From NCBI GenBank assembly GCA_047621665.1, contig JBLHMB010000009.1:31553-95552 (forward strand): a stretch of 64,000 nt of DNA, in the 5' to 3' direction. This document shows, piece after piece, positions 8,601 through 16,587 of this stretch (the stretch's first letter is position 1; each line of letters opens with the position of its first letter). The translations under genes and the position numbers were made by a program. The DNA comes from Actimicrobium sp047621665. Its GTDB lineage: Bacteria; Pseudomonadota; Gammaproteobacteria; Burkholderiales; Burkholderiaceae_D. The notes beneath the pieces were generated by a model. It had not been told where the DNA came from. It did not search any database and was given only the letters and a program-made list of their open reading frames with translations.

Positions 8601-10395
8601 CCGCCACATCTTCATCGACCCGACTCCGGACGTGACGACCTCGTTTGCCGAACGCCAGCGGCTGTTCGCGCTGCCGCGCTCGTCATGGGACGACTACGAC
8701 AAATCGCTGATGTCGCAAGGCGGCGGGGTGTGGCCGCGCAGTGCGCGCAGCATTCCCTTGTCGCCCGAAGCGCGGACCGCGCTCGGCATCGACGCCACCA
8801 GCCTGGCACCGGAAGCCTTGCTGCACCAGATCCTGCTGGCACCGGTCGATCTGTTCTACAACGGCGGTATCGGCACCTATATCAAGGCCTCGACCGAGAG
8901 CCATGAGCAAGTCAAGGATCGCGCCAACGATGCCATCCGGGTCGATGGCAGGGCGCTGCGCTGCAAGGTCGTGGCCGAAGGCGGCAACCTCGGCGCGACG
9001 CAAGCCGGCCGGATCGAATTTGCGATGGCCGGTGGCGCGATCTTCACCGATGCGATCGATAATTCGGCCGGGGTTGATTGCTCCGACCATGAAGTCAACG
9101 TCAAGATCTGGCTTGATACCGAAGTCAATGCCGGCACCCTCGATGCGACCCGGCGCAACACGATGCTGACCGAGATCACTGACGATATCGAACGGCTGGT
9201 CTTGCGTGACAACACGCTGCAGACCCATTTGCTCACGCGTGAAACCCAGGCCCAGCAAGACCGCACCGTGCAGGATGCGTATGCCGCGCTGATCACCGAA
9301 CTCGATGCCGACGGCGTGCTGTCGCGCGAACTGGAACAGCTGCCGGGCGCGGCCGAACTGGCGCGCCGGCAAGCGCTCGGGCATGGCCTGAGCGCACCGG
9401 AACTGGCGGTGGTGATTGCCAACGTCAAGAACCATTTCAAGGCGCTGCTGGCTAAATCAGCGCTGATCGAGGAAAGCTGGGCGCGCACTGTATTGACGCC
9501 GTACTTTCCGCCAGCACTGGTGGCCAGCCGCGATCCGCTGGCCCATCCGCTGGCCAACGCAATCCTGGCCACGGTGCTGGCCAATGAAGTCGTCAACCGG
9601 TGCGGGCCGTTGCAGGTCGGCGCGCTGGCGCGCCAGTTCCGGGTCGGCAGCACCGAAGTGGTGTGCGCCTGGGCCCGTGCCTGGTCGGCACTGAATCTGG
9701 CGCCGCTGTTCGCGACCCTCGACACACATGCACTGACGGTGCCGGTGGCGGTCTCGAAAGAGATTGACCGTCGTACCCGCGTATTGCAGCAGGCCGTGAT
9801 GGCCGGTGTGCTGTCGGTGCCGGCCGGGCAGCGCCGCGCCGCGGGCAGCATGGATGAACTGACTAGCCTGTTTGCCGATGCGGCTGCCGTGCGCACGCTA
9901 GTAGGTGACGCCGATCCGGCGCTGGCCGATCAGGACGATAGTCTGCCGGCTGATTTCGTGGCAGCAGTGCGCAGCCTCGATGCGATCGCCGGCATGGCCG
10001 ACTTCCTGTTTGCAGCATTGTCGGTGCCGCGTCCGGCCGGCATGAGCCTGACGGTGTTCCTGCAAGCCGGGATGCAGTTGCGCCGCCAGTCCGGTATCGA
10101 TCTGCTCGAGCGCGCCTTGACACAACCATCGGCCAGTCCGGCTCAGGACGGGTTGCGCAGCCATGCGCTGCAGGCACTGCGGCGGGCCCAGCAACGCTTG
10201 CTCACGCAGGTGCTGCCGCGACTGGCGGCAGATCCGGCTGGCGTGATTGGCGCTGCGATTGCGGCGCTGAACCTGACGCTGCCCCCTGCAGATGCCGGTC
10301 TCGAGTCTGCCGTGCTGCAAGCCTGGTCACTGGCCGATGCGGTTGGCGATACCGTCGCAGGCACCGTGCCCGCTGCGGTGGCGCGCGCAGCGTGA
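5638..10395 (+). CDS. NAD-specific glutamate dehydrogenase, large 180-kDa type
   Basis: This 1,585-residue enzyme would oxidise glutamate to 2-oxoglutarate and ammonium with NAD. Length and layout match the large GDH family: a long N-terminal regulatory part (about residues 1-750), then a catalytic core around RGGLRWSDRMEDYRTEVMGLVK and VKNAVIVPAGAKGGFV (the conserved substrate-binding lysine region), then a long C-terminal domain. The ATG at 5638 is preferred because GAGGAATCC precedes it; the open frame extends 40 codons upstream without a ribosome site. It overlaps astE by 3 bases. In this locus it would channel glutamate from arginine into the TCA cycle. Confidence 0.95.
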   Translation: MNASSHDLRTQTLQLVLAHAGEAGANPVARLIEVWLDSLHEEDLAGLTPQSLASALWEAFSGTAQCNAGASQLIAVDYAEEHGGKATALLILNPDMPYLVDSIVMALRKQGVRSRAVLNTVLSVQRDAHGCITGSQSARNGADPFESYVLCLLSDALDSATLAALTAHIRMVTGDAASVQRDAAMLETRMTGVAALAAANGTAEGREVAAFIEWARDGGFETFGYAYYRALPGQHELVRDLNSRSGVLCDPHHPVYDTCLAGIPGEFDLLARRNDTLSIVKADVQSTLHRDLHLDFIGVRDIDTTGHLQGEHCFIGLFTRAAAATALGRLPFARGRIKQVLTLAGVRQNGFRAEKFLEILESLPRTEAMEADPAWLARLCSSVVSLYKQPRTRAFARRDVYDRHLNVILYLPSERFSAALVRSITQELKVHSGATDVRAETQVSDGPLARIYLIATSARRFDDLDAAICLPLVAAVEGWHTTFDTLVDRTVDTQVRNDLHKLRAALSVNYVAATPPQVAYRDILNLQRAAAAAPVTVRIDGDSTDGNRVSIRLFSINSVPALSMILPALHNAGVEIEREQTYKVPVTDDADYFITSLSVDPASAAKLGDARVADAAQELFEALFNDQAEDGRMNGLAIEAGLRLREVQVIRAYASYWRQAGCRFSLRYIADCLRKQPGHVRTLVESFQQRFDPATSDVQRAAGSAALSALRSNLLDVNHADTEDILRSIADLMLATLRTSYFQSGQRGDTLLLKFDASALALLPEPRPYREIFVFARRFEGVHLRGGPVARGGLRWSDRMEDYRTEVMGLVKAQMVKNAVIVPAGAKGGFVCKMMPKDAARDIIAAEGEAVYQLFIAGLLDLTDNREQGNIVPPADTVCYDSADPYLVVAADKGTATFSDIANGIAVKRGFWLGDAFASGGSNGYDHKKLGITAKGAWEAVKRHFYEMAHDINTTPITMVGVGDMSGDVFGNGVLLSRQLKLVAAFDHRHIFIDPTPDVTTSFAERQRLFALPRSSWDDYDKSLMSQGGGVWPRSARSIPLSPEARTALGIDATSLAPEALLHQILLAPVDLFYNGGIGTYIKASTESHEQVKDRANDAIRVDGRALRCKVVAEGGNLGATQAGRIEFAMAGGAIFTDAIDNSAGVDCSDHEVNVKIWLDTEVNAGTLDATRRNTMLTEITDDIERLVLRDNTLQTHLLTRETQAQQDRTVQDAYAALITELDADGVLSRELEQLPGAAELARRQALGHGLSAPELAVVIANVKNHFKALLAKSALIEESWARTVLTPYFPPALVASRDPLAHPLANAILATVLANEVVNRCGPLQVGALARQFRVGSTEVVCAWARAWSALNLAPLFATLDTHALTVPVAVSKEIDRRTRVLQQAVMAGVLSVPAGQRRAAGSMDELTSLFADAAAVRTLVGDADPALADQDDSLPADFVAAVRSLDAIAGMADFLFAALSVPRPAGMSLTVFLQAGMQLRRQSGIDLLERALTQPSASPAQDGLRSHALQALRRAQQRLLTQVLPRLAADPAGVIGAAIAALNLTLPPADAGLESAVLQAWSLADAVGDTVAGTVPAAVARAA

Positions 10396-11369
10396 CCTTG
10401 TCACCCACCATCGCGGCGCTGGCCGCTGCCGATTTCAGCGGCATCGTGCCGCACTTTATCGCTGCCGGTTTTGCCGTCAGCGAACCGGCTGCCGGTGTCG
10501 TGCAGATCGTCGGCGACCCGTCCCGTGCCAGCGTGCTGTTGTCGGTCGGCGTGCATGGCGACGAAACTGCCCCGATCGAATTGCTGGCGCAGTTGCTCGA
10601 TGCGCTGGCCCGCCAGCCGCACCAACTGGCGGTCAACCTGATGATAGTGGTCGGCAATATTGCCGCGATCCGGCAAGCGCGGCGCTTCATCGAGGTCGAT
10701 CTGAACCGCTTGTTCTGTCGCGAGCGCGGGTTGCTGTCGGCGGTAGCCGAAGCCGCGCGTGCCGACGAGCTGATGCTGGCCAGTCGCACGTTTTTCAAAC
10801 GCGCTGCAGGACCGCGTCTGCACCTCGATCTGCACACGGCGATCCGGGGCTCGCTCTATCCGACCTTCGCGATGATCCCGCACGGTATTGCCGCGACCGA
10901 CCGGCAGGCGCTCATTGCCCTGCTGGGACATGCCGGGATTGCCGCCGTCATCCTCAATCGCAGTGCGGCCAGCACTTTCAGTGCCTACACCGCTGCCCAG
11001 TTCGGGGCGACCAGTGCCACGGTCGAGCTGGGCCAGGTCAGTGCGCTGGGCGACAACGATCCCGCGTGTTTCGCCGCCGCCGCGGCGACGCTGGCGCGAA
11101 CCCTGCGTGGTGAGGCCGCGCCGGCCATCCTGCAAGTGCCGCTGGTGTTCGAGGTCGTGCAGGAAATCATCAAGCGTAGCGAAGCATTCCGGATGTCGTT
11201 TGATGGCAGCACGCCCAACTTCACGGCTTTGCCGCGCGACGCGCTCATTGCGACTGATGGCGCACTCGAGTATCGGGTCGGGCATGATGAAGAACAGGTC
11301 GTGTTTCCGAATCCGTCGGTGCGCATTGGTTTTCGTGCGGGGTTGATGGTGGTGCGGCGCGACGCCTAG
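10392..11369 (+). CDS. astE: Succinylglutamate desuccinylase
   Basis: AstE is a zinc carboxypeptidase-like (M14) enzyme that cleaves succinylglutamate to succinate and glutamate, the last step of the AST pathway. The zinc ligands are visible: His55 and Glu58 in HGDETAP, and His148 in LDLHTAIRGS. Its 325 residues are normal for the family. The start is a GTG at 10392 that overlaps the glutamate dehydrogenase stop (GTGA), indicating translational coupling. This ties desuccinylation to glutamate oxidation. Confidence 0.95.
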   Translation: MTLSPTIAALAAADFSGIVPHFIAAGFAVSEPAAGVVQIVGDPSRASVLLSVGVHGDETAPIELLAQLLDALARQPHQLAVNLMIVVGNIAAIRQARRFIEVDLNRLFCRERGLLSAVAEAARADELMLASRTFFKRAAGPRLHLDLHTAIRGSLYPTFAMIPHGIAATDRQALIALLGHAGIAAVILNRSAASTFSAYTAAQFGATSATVELGQVSALGDNDPACFAAAAATLARTLRGEAAPAILQVPLVFEVVQEIIKRSEAFRMSFDGSTPNFTALPRDALIATDGALEYRVGHDEEQVVFPNPSVRIGFRAGLMVVRRDA

Positions 11370-11434
11370 AGCTTTATCCAGACGTCGTTACGAATAATCT
11401 GAAATAGGCTGGTCGCGCGCGAGGCACGACAAAC

Positions 11435-11460
11435 CGTGCTCACCCTACCAATTGAGCACG
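11435..11460. other. Perfect inverted repeat downstream of astE
   Basis: CGTGCTCA and TGAGCACG form an 8-bp perfect stem around a 10-base loop, 66 bases after the astE stop. No T-run follows, so it is not a classical terminator. It may stabilise the 3' end of the transcript or bind a protein. Confidence 0.4.
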
Positions 11461-11469
11461 TGACTGTCT

Positions 11470-11506
11470 CATCCGGTGCAATACCCGCAGGGCATTGCAC
11501 CGGATG
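11470..11506. repeat. Interspersed hairpin repeat, copy 1
   Basis: CATCCGGTGCAAT and ATTGCACCGGATG form a perfect 13-bp stem around an 11-base loop (ACCCGCAGGGC). It lies between the convergent genes astE and the M3 peptidase. Related hairpins occur at 13775 and 16517. It resembles REP-like or bidirectional terminator repeats of betaproteobacterial genomes. Confidence 0.7.
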
Positions 11507-11543
11507 CGCCGGTCACCGTCGCCATTGCCGATGACCTACCGTG

Positions 11544-13670
11544 TCACTGTGCCGTCAATCCGCGCCGTACCAGCAGCGGTTCAATCGTCGCATCGCGTCC
11601 GCGGAAATCACGGAACAGCTGCATCGCATCGACGCTGCCGCCGCGTGACAGCAAGCTCTGGCGGAACCAGTCGCCATTCTTGCGGGTCAGGCCACCGTGT
11701 TCCTTGAACCAGTCGACCGTGTCGGCATCGAGCACTTCACTCCAGATGTAGGCGTAATACCCGGCGGAATAACCTCCTGCGAAGACATGCGAAAAGTAGC
11801 TGCTGCGGTAACGCGGTGGTACCGGTGCGTAATCGACACCGGCTTTTTTAAGCGCTGCGGCTTCGAACGCAATCACATCGGCCGGCATGTGCGCCACATC
11901 CAGTTGATGCCATTGCTGGTCGATCAGTGCCGCTTTTAAATACTCGGTGGTACGAAATCCTTCGTTGAAGGTGCGTGTGGCCAGTACCTTGTCGAGCAGC
12001 GCTTTGGGCATCGGTGCGCCGGTCTGGTAATGCTTCGCGTAATTGGCCAGCACTTCCGGCCAGACCGACCACATCTCGTTGACCTGCGACGGAAATTCGA
12101 CGAAGTCGCGTGGCACGCTGGTGCCGCTGAAAGTCGGGTAGCGCACATTCGACAGCATGCCATGCAGCGCGTGACCGAACTCATGGAAGGCGGTGGTGAC
12201 TTCATCAAACGTCAGCAGGGTCGGCTCGCCGGCCGGCGGTTGCGGGATGTTCAGATGGTTGCCGACGACCGGTTTGCTACCGAACAGGTCGGACTGGTCG
12301 ACATAGCTGTTCATCCAGGCACCACCGCGCTTGCTGCTGCGGGCATACATGTCGGCCAGGAACAGCGCCAGCGGTTTGCCATCGGCATCGAAGACTTCGA
12401 AGACGCGCACACTCGGGTCGTACACCGGCAAGTCCTTGCGCTCCTTGAAGGTCAGGCCGTAGAGCTTGTTGGCAGCGAAGAACACGCCATTCTGCAGCAC
12501 GCTCTCGAGTTCGAAGTAGGGCCGCAATTGGGTTTCGTCGAAATCGAAGCGGGCCTTGCGGACTTTTTCTGTGTAGAAGGTCCAGTCAGCAGCAGTCAGC
12601 TTGAAGCCGCCCTTTTCGGCATCGATGATTTGCTGGATCGCCTCGCCTTCGGCGCGCGCATTGGCGACGGCCGGTGGTGCCAGCCGGGCCAGCAACTGGT
12701 TCACGGCAGCGGGCGTCCTGGCGGTCTCTTCCTGCAGCACATAGGCGGCGTGGTTCGGATAGCCGAGCAGCGCTGCGCGTTCGGCGCGCAGGCTGCTCAG
12801 TTGCAGCACGATCGCGCGGTTATCGAATTCCCCGCCATGGCTGCCGCGACTGGTCGAGGTGTCGTACAGGCGCTGGCGTAACGCCCTGTTGGTCAGTGAC
12901 GACGCCGGTGGTTGGCCGGTCGTGTTGACCAGTGCCAGCACATATTTGCCATCAAGCCCGCGCACCTTGGCCGCAAGCGCTGCGGCAGCGATGGCGCCGT
13001 CGGACAAGCCGTCGAGTTCGGCGCGGCTATCGACCGTAATGGCCGATGCATTGATTTCATTGAGCACGTTCTGGCTGAAGGTGGTTGCCAGCGAAGCCAG
13101 TTGGCTATTCATATCGCGCAGCTTTTGCTGGCTGGCAGCAGGCAGTGGTGCACCGGCGCGCACGAAATCGGTGTGGCGTCGTTCCAGCAGACGCAGCGAT
13201 TGCGGATCCAGCGCCAGCGTTGCGCGTTGTTCGTAGAGTTTGTCGATGCGGGCGTACAGCGCGCCATCGAGCAGGATTGTATCGCGGTGGGCCGACAGCT
13301 TCGGTGCCAGGTCGCGTTCGAGCGCCTGCATCACCGGATTGGTGTTGGTGCCGCTGAGATTGAAGAACACTTTCGAGACCCGGCTTAGCAAACGGCCCGA
13401 ACGCTCCATCGTGACGACCGTGTTATCGAAGGTCGGCGCGGCCGGATTGTCGGCAATGACGCGGATTTCGACCAGTTGCTGACGCATGCCATCAGCGAAG
13501 GCGGGCGCGTAATCGGCATCCTTGATTCGGTCGAACGGCGGCAGTTGATAGGGCAGGGTGCTGGCGGCGAAGAATGGATTGTCAGGGGTGATCGTCGGCA
13601 ATGCTGGAGCAGCTTGACTGGACATGGAGAGCAGGCTTGTGGCCATTATCAGGAACAGGTTTCGGGACAT
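11544..13670 (-). CDS. dcp: M3 family zinc metallopeptidase (peptidyl-dipeptidase Dcp-like), exported
   Basis: The product is a 708-residue M3 metallopeptidase. The active site HEFGHALHG gives the two zinc His ligands and the catalytic Glu. Dcp removes C-terminal dipeptides from oligopeptides. Residues 1 to about 21 (SRNLFLIMATSLLSMSSQA) form a plausible signal peptide, so it acts in the periplasm. The ATG at 13670 is chosen for this signal peptide; the frame is open 37 codons further upstream but that part looks non-coding, and no strong ribosome site is visible. It is convergent with astE and stands alone. OpdA-like oligopeptidase A is the alternative, but the export signal argues for Dcp. 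Confidence 0.88.
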   Translation of the reverse strand: MSRNLFLIMATSLLSMSSQAAPALPTITPDNPFFAASTLPYQLPPFDRIKDADYAPAFADGMRQQLVEIRVIADNPAAPTFDNTVVTMERSGRLLSRVSKVFFNLSGTNTNPVMQALERDLAPKLSAHRDTILLDGALYARIDKLYEQRATLALDPQSLRLLERRHTDFVRAGAPLPAASQQKLRDMNSQLASLATTFSQNVLNEINASAITVDSRAELDGLSDGAIAAAALAAKVRGLDGKYVLALVNTTGQPPASSLTNRALRQRLYDTSTSRGSHGGEFDNRAIVLQLSSLRAERAALLGYPNHAAYVLQEETARTPAAVNQLLARLAPPAVANARAEGEAIQQIIDAEKGGFKLTAADWTFYTEKVRKARFDFDETQLRPYFELESVLQNGVFFAANKLYGLTFKERKDLPVYDPSVRVFEVFDADGKPLALFLADMYARSSKRGGAWMNSYVDQSDLFGSKPVVGNHLNIPQPPAGEPTLLTFDEVTTAFHEFGHALHGMLSNVRYPTFSGTSVPRDFVEFPSQVNEMWSVWPEVLANYAKHYQTGAPMPKALLDKVLATRTFNEGFRTTEYLKAALIDQQWHQLDVAHMPADVIAFEAAALKKAGVDYAPVPPRYRSSYFSHVFAGGYSAGYYAYIWSEVLDADTVDWFKEHGGLTRKNGDWFRQSLLSRGGSVDAMQLFRDFRGRDATIEPLLVRRGLTAQ

Positions 13671-13773
13671 GGTGGGGTCATGGGTGAGGGGTGGGCAGTC
13701 GGGTGAGATGCTGCGAAGGATCATAGCATCGGGATTGATACGGGACGGCGGGGGTAAATCGGCCTCCCGGACA

Positions 13774-13806
13774 GGGCGCAATAACCGCAGGACATTGCAC
13801 CGGATG
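13774..13806. repeat. Interspersed hairpin repeat, copy 2
   Basis: GGCGCAAT, loop AACCGCAGGAC, then ATTGCACC gives an 8-bp stem with one mismatch. The right arm and following CGGATG are identical to those of copy 1. It lies upstream of the peptidase gene start, unlike copies 1 and 3, which lie between convergent genes. Confidence 0.6.
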
Positions 13807-13872
13807 GACTGACTGTAGCCGCTAATGCTGTTTGTCCGGCATCGTCGTGTACCAACTTATCATGGGCCGCCG

Positions 13873-13919
13873 ATATGTCTCCGCAATAAGTTGTCACTCT
13901 GGGAAAGTGACAGACATAT
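13873..13919. other. Nested stem structure upstream of the LicD fusion gene
   Basis: ATATGTCT (13873-13880) pairs perfectly with AGACATAT (13912-13919). Stacked on it, GTCACT (13893-13898) pairs with AGTGAC (13906-13911) around a 7-base loop, leaving a 12-base bulge on the 5' side. The two right arms abut exactly. This may be a structured RNA or a protein-binding site; nothing known was recognised. Confidence 0.4.
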
Positions 13920-14101
13920 TGGCAGCAGGCTCAATATACTCCCGCTGGAATTCGATCGCGGTACTGCACCCGGCAGCACCATTCGCCTTAAAACTGTTCA
14001 GCGCTGCGATGTTGCGCGCAGCAATTGGACGACTTTTTTGCAAGTTGGCGAGGCATTGAGTTGATGAATTGGTCTTTAGGAATGTGTCAGGAGCGGTACT
14101 T

Positions 14102-15712
14102 GTGAAACTTGGAAGAAATGAAGCGTGTCCATGCGGAAGTGGCAAAAAATACAAGACATGTTGCATGGAAAAATCAGCGTCGAACCCGCGACCGGTTCCC
14201 GGTTTTATCAAGGCGCAAGCGCCGACATCGGTCCGATTGAATCAGCTTGTCGATCTGTTTAATGCCGGGCGCCACATTGAACTGGAGCGCCAGACGCGCT
14301 CGTTAATTCAGCAATATCCGGAGTCCGGATTTGTCTGGAAAATGCTGGGTGCTTCTCTTGTGGTGCAAGGAAAAAATGCGCTGCAAGTCACGAAGAAAGC
14401 CGCCGTCCTTTTGCCGGACGATGCCGAAGTGCATAACAATTATGGCAATGCTTTGCTAGACCTCGGACAATGCGATGAGGCCGTCGTCAGCTACCGCAGG
14501 GCGCTGCGTATCAAACCCGATTTTGTCGAAGCACACAACAATTTGGGCAATGCATTGCGGGACCGCGGACAAGTCGATGAGGCCGTGGCAAGCTACCTCA
14601 GAGCGCTGGAGATCAATCCCGGGTATGCCGATGCCTATAACAACCTGGGCAATGCACGGCGAGACCTCGGGCAACTCGATGAGGCGGTAGCAAGTTATCG
14701 CAGGGCGCTGGAGCGCAATCCTCATCGCATCGAAGCGCACCGCAACCTGGGCAATGCTCTGAGGGACCTCGGGCAATTCGAGGAGGCGGTGGCCAGTCAC
14801 CGTCGGGTGCTGGAGTCTTTGCCGCGGGACGCCGACGCGCACAACGCCCTGTCCATTGCCCTGAAAGACTTCGGGCAATTCGGGCTGTCCCTGGACAGCG
14901 TACGTCAGGCGGTGGCGCTGAAACTCCAGCAGCATCGCAGTCGTGCGGAAGCGCCATCGGACGTGTTGTTTGACCGGCACCGGCCCAAGGCGCCCATGCC
15001 GGTCACCAAAGCCAGGGAAACCCTGGACATCATCAAGGCACGTTTTGAGACTGGCGCTATTCCCTGGTGCCTGTTCGCAGGTACGTTGCTAGGCGTATTT
15101 CGGGATGGTGATCTATTGCCTTACGATAAGGACGTTGACATCGCGCTGCCCTGCACGGTGGACCGTCAGCAGCTCACACAATTGCTGACAGCCGATGGTG
15201 AATTCCAACTCTCCAACCGATTTAGCGGGGGGGTGCGCGACGCCCATATCTACGACATGTTGTTTGTGCATACGCGCCATCATATCGGCGTGGATTTATT
15301 TTTCTGGCATCCCGATGGCGAGGATCACTTTCTGGTGGGCCCGGATCATCCGCGGCAACCAGTTTTGTCCAGGATTGACCGGTTTGACCTTGGCGTCCGG
15401 GACTGGAGAGGGTCGCCGTGGCCGATCCCGGTGCAGAGTGAGCGCTATTTTCGTAATGTCTACGGCGATTGCTGGCAGCAACCCGATCCCTATTACGACA
15501 CCATCGTTTCAAGTCCCTCGCGCATTGCAGCGTCCATGCCGGTTGTGCTGTGTTACGGGTATGAAAAACTGTTTAGTCATTTTAGAGAGCGTAACTGGCA
15601 GGCCACCATTGCCTACTGCACGCAGTTGCAAAAGCGTGTGGTCGACCCCTTGGTCGAGGAAGTCGCAGGATGGGCGCAACAGCAGTTATCCCAGGTGGAA
15701 ACGGCATGCTGA
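14102..15712 (+). CDS. SEC-C / TPR / LicD-type phosphotransferase fusion protein
   Basis: This 536-residue protein has three parts. Residues 1-22 form a SEC-C zinc motif (GRNEACPCGSGKKYKTCC; Cys9, 11, 20 and 21). Residues 105-270 hold about five TPR repeats of the NLGNALRDLGQ-x-DEAVASYRRAL type. Residues 300-500 form a LicD-like domain with FAGTLLGVFRDGDLLPYDKDVDIAL, whose DKDVD (342-346) is the likely metal site. LicD proteins transfer phosphocholine or similar groups to glycans. The GTG at 14102 with CAGGAG 8 bases upstream is preferred over a TTG 33 bases earlier. It overlaps the next gene, an IspD-like cytidylyltransferase, by 7 bases, so the pair may make and transfer a CDP-activated group. 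The acceptor is unknown. Confidence 0.8.
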   Translation: MKLGRNEACPCGSGKKYKTCCMEKSASNPRPVPGFIKAQAPTSVRLNQLVDLFNAGRHIELERQTRSLIQQYPESGFVWKMLGASLVVQGKNALQVTKKAAVLLPDDAEVHNNYGNALLDLGQCDEAVVSYRRALRIKPDFVEAHNNLGNALRDRGQVDEAVASYLRALEINPGYADAYNNLGNARRDLGQLDEAVASYRRALERNPHRIEAHRNLGNALRDLGQFEEAVASHRRVLESLPRDADAHNALSIALKDFGQFGLSLDSVRQAVALKLQQHRSRAEAPSDVLFDRHRPKAPMPVTKARETLDIIKARFETGAIPWCLFAGTLLGVFRDGDLLPYDKDVDIALPCTVDRQQLTQLLTADGEFQLSNRFSGGVRDAHIYDMLFVHTRHHIGVDLFFWHPDGEDHFLVGPDHPRQPVLSRIDRFDLGVRDWRGSPWPIPVQSERYFRNVYGDCWQQPDPYYDTIVSSPSRIAASMPVVLCYGYEKLFSHFRERNWQATIAYCTQLQKRVVDPLVEEVAGWAQQQLSQVETAC

Positions 15713-16365
15713 TCGGCGACCTCACCATCGTCATTCCCGCTGCAGGGTGCGGACAGCGGCTGGGGCTTGGTCCCAAGGCCTTGTTGCAATTAGGCGGTGG
15801 CTCCCTGTTGGAGTGGGTCAGTCGCAAGGCCAGGACGGTCGCAGCAGAAGTCATCGTGGCAGCGCCGCACGACGACATCAACCTGTGGTCGCAACATTGC
15901 CCGGGGTGCCGGGTCATTGCGGGCGGGTCAAGCCACCTTGCCTCCATGACGAAACTCATTGAGGCAGCGACGCAACCATGGGTGATGAACTTGAGTGTAT
16001 CGACGCCATTTGTATCGACAAGTCTGATGCGCCGTGTTGTCGAGGCAGCCAGACCTGACGGCATCGCCGGGACATTTCTTCCCATGGATATGCCTGTCGC
16101 CCACATGAAGGACAGCGTGATATCGGCTTTGTCTCCCGGGCGTTCATGCGCCGTGGCACAAGGGCCGAACGCCTATCGTCGCGACGACCTGCTGGAACTG
16201 ATCCGGTCCGCTGATACCGACGACTGGCAGCGACAATCTTTTCTGGAGATTGCCATGCATCACGGCTTCAGGATCAACATGGTCGTCGGTAAAAAAGAGA
16301 ACATGAAAATTACCCATCCTGAGGACTGGGTACTGGCGCAACATTTGCAGAGCCTGTTGGATTGA
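15706..16365 (+). CDS. IspD/TarI-like cytidylyltransferase (NTP transferase)
   Basis: This 219-residue protein begins LIGDLTIVIPAAGCGQRLGLGPKAL, the nucleotide-binding motif of MEP cytidylyltransferase-like enzymes. It ends with KENMKITHPEDWVLAQ, matching the IspD C-terminal signature NIKITxPEDxxLA. GGSSHLAS replaces the usual GGxxRxxS, so the Arg is lost and the substrate probably differs from methylerythritol phosphate. The ATG at 15706 with AGGTGG upstream overlaps the LicD gene by 7 bases; an ATG at 15670 is possible but less likely. By context it may activate an alcohol or amino-alcohol phosphate for the LicD domain (inference). Confidence 0.75.
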   Translation: MLIGDLTIVIPAAGCGQRLGLGPKALLQLGGGSLLEWVSRKARTVAAEVIVAAPHDDINLWSQHCPGCRVIAGGSSHLASMTKLIEAATQPWVMNLSVSTPFVSTSLMRRVVEAARPDGIAGTFLPMDMPVAHMKDSVISALSPGRSCAVAQGPNAYRRDDLLELIRSADTDDWQRQSFLEIAMHHGFRINMVVGKKENMKITHPEDWVLAQHLQSLLD

Positions 16366-16424
16366 GCTCCGGACAACTGGTCATCAATTCGCTTGCAAGC
16401 GAATCCCGTCAGGCAGGCCGATCG

Positions 16425-16452
16425 CGGGGAATCAGACACCTCTGATTCCCCG
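16425..16452. terminator. Strong perfect hairpin between convergent genes
   Basis: CGGGGAATCAGA, loop CACC, TCTGATTCCCCG is a perfect 12-bp stem. It lies between the ends of the cytidylyltransferase gene (plus) and a membrane protein gene (minus). A short T-run follows only about 12 bases later, so it is more likely a bidirectional stop or stabiliser than a textbook terminator. Confidence 0.5.
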
Positions 16453-16514
16453 CCTGGCGCCGATTTTTGTTAGCTACCTCGATGCGTAACGGGTCAACTA
16501 CACTGGATTTTCCC

Positions 16515-16545
16515 GGGGTGCAGTGCCCTTCGGTTATTGCACTCT
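16515..16545. repeat. Interspersed hairpin repeat, copy 3
   Basis: GGTGCAGT, loop GCCCTTCGGTT, ATTGCACT forms an 8-bp stem with G-T pairs. Sequence and loop (CCnnnGG core) resemble the copies at 11470 and 13775. It lies just downstream of the minus-strand membrane protein gene. Confidence 0.55.
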
Positions 16546-16587
16546 ACGATTTTGTTGCTGGCAAACCGGCAAATCCTCGTCGGCTGC

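Larger units (their letters stand above)
13671..14101. other. 431-base intergenic region between divergent genes
   Basis: No convincing gene is present. It holds the second hairpin repeat (about 13775-13801), a nested stem structure (13873-13919) and the start region of the SEC-C/TPR/LicD gene with CAGGAG at 14088-14093. Promoters for both flanking genes should lie here, but I cannot define them. Confidence 0.6.

Noticed and set aside
6085..8607. 840-codon open frame opposite the glutamate dehydrogenase gene
   Set aside because: It is a shadow of the high-GC codon pattern of the real gene; its composition is Arg/His/Gln-rich with no domain.
11435..11460. tRNA-like look of the reverse strand (TGCTCAATTGGTAG) near astE
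   Set aside because: Resembles a D-arm only; no acceptor stem, anticodon arm or T-arm can be folded around it.
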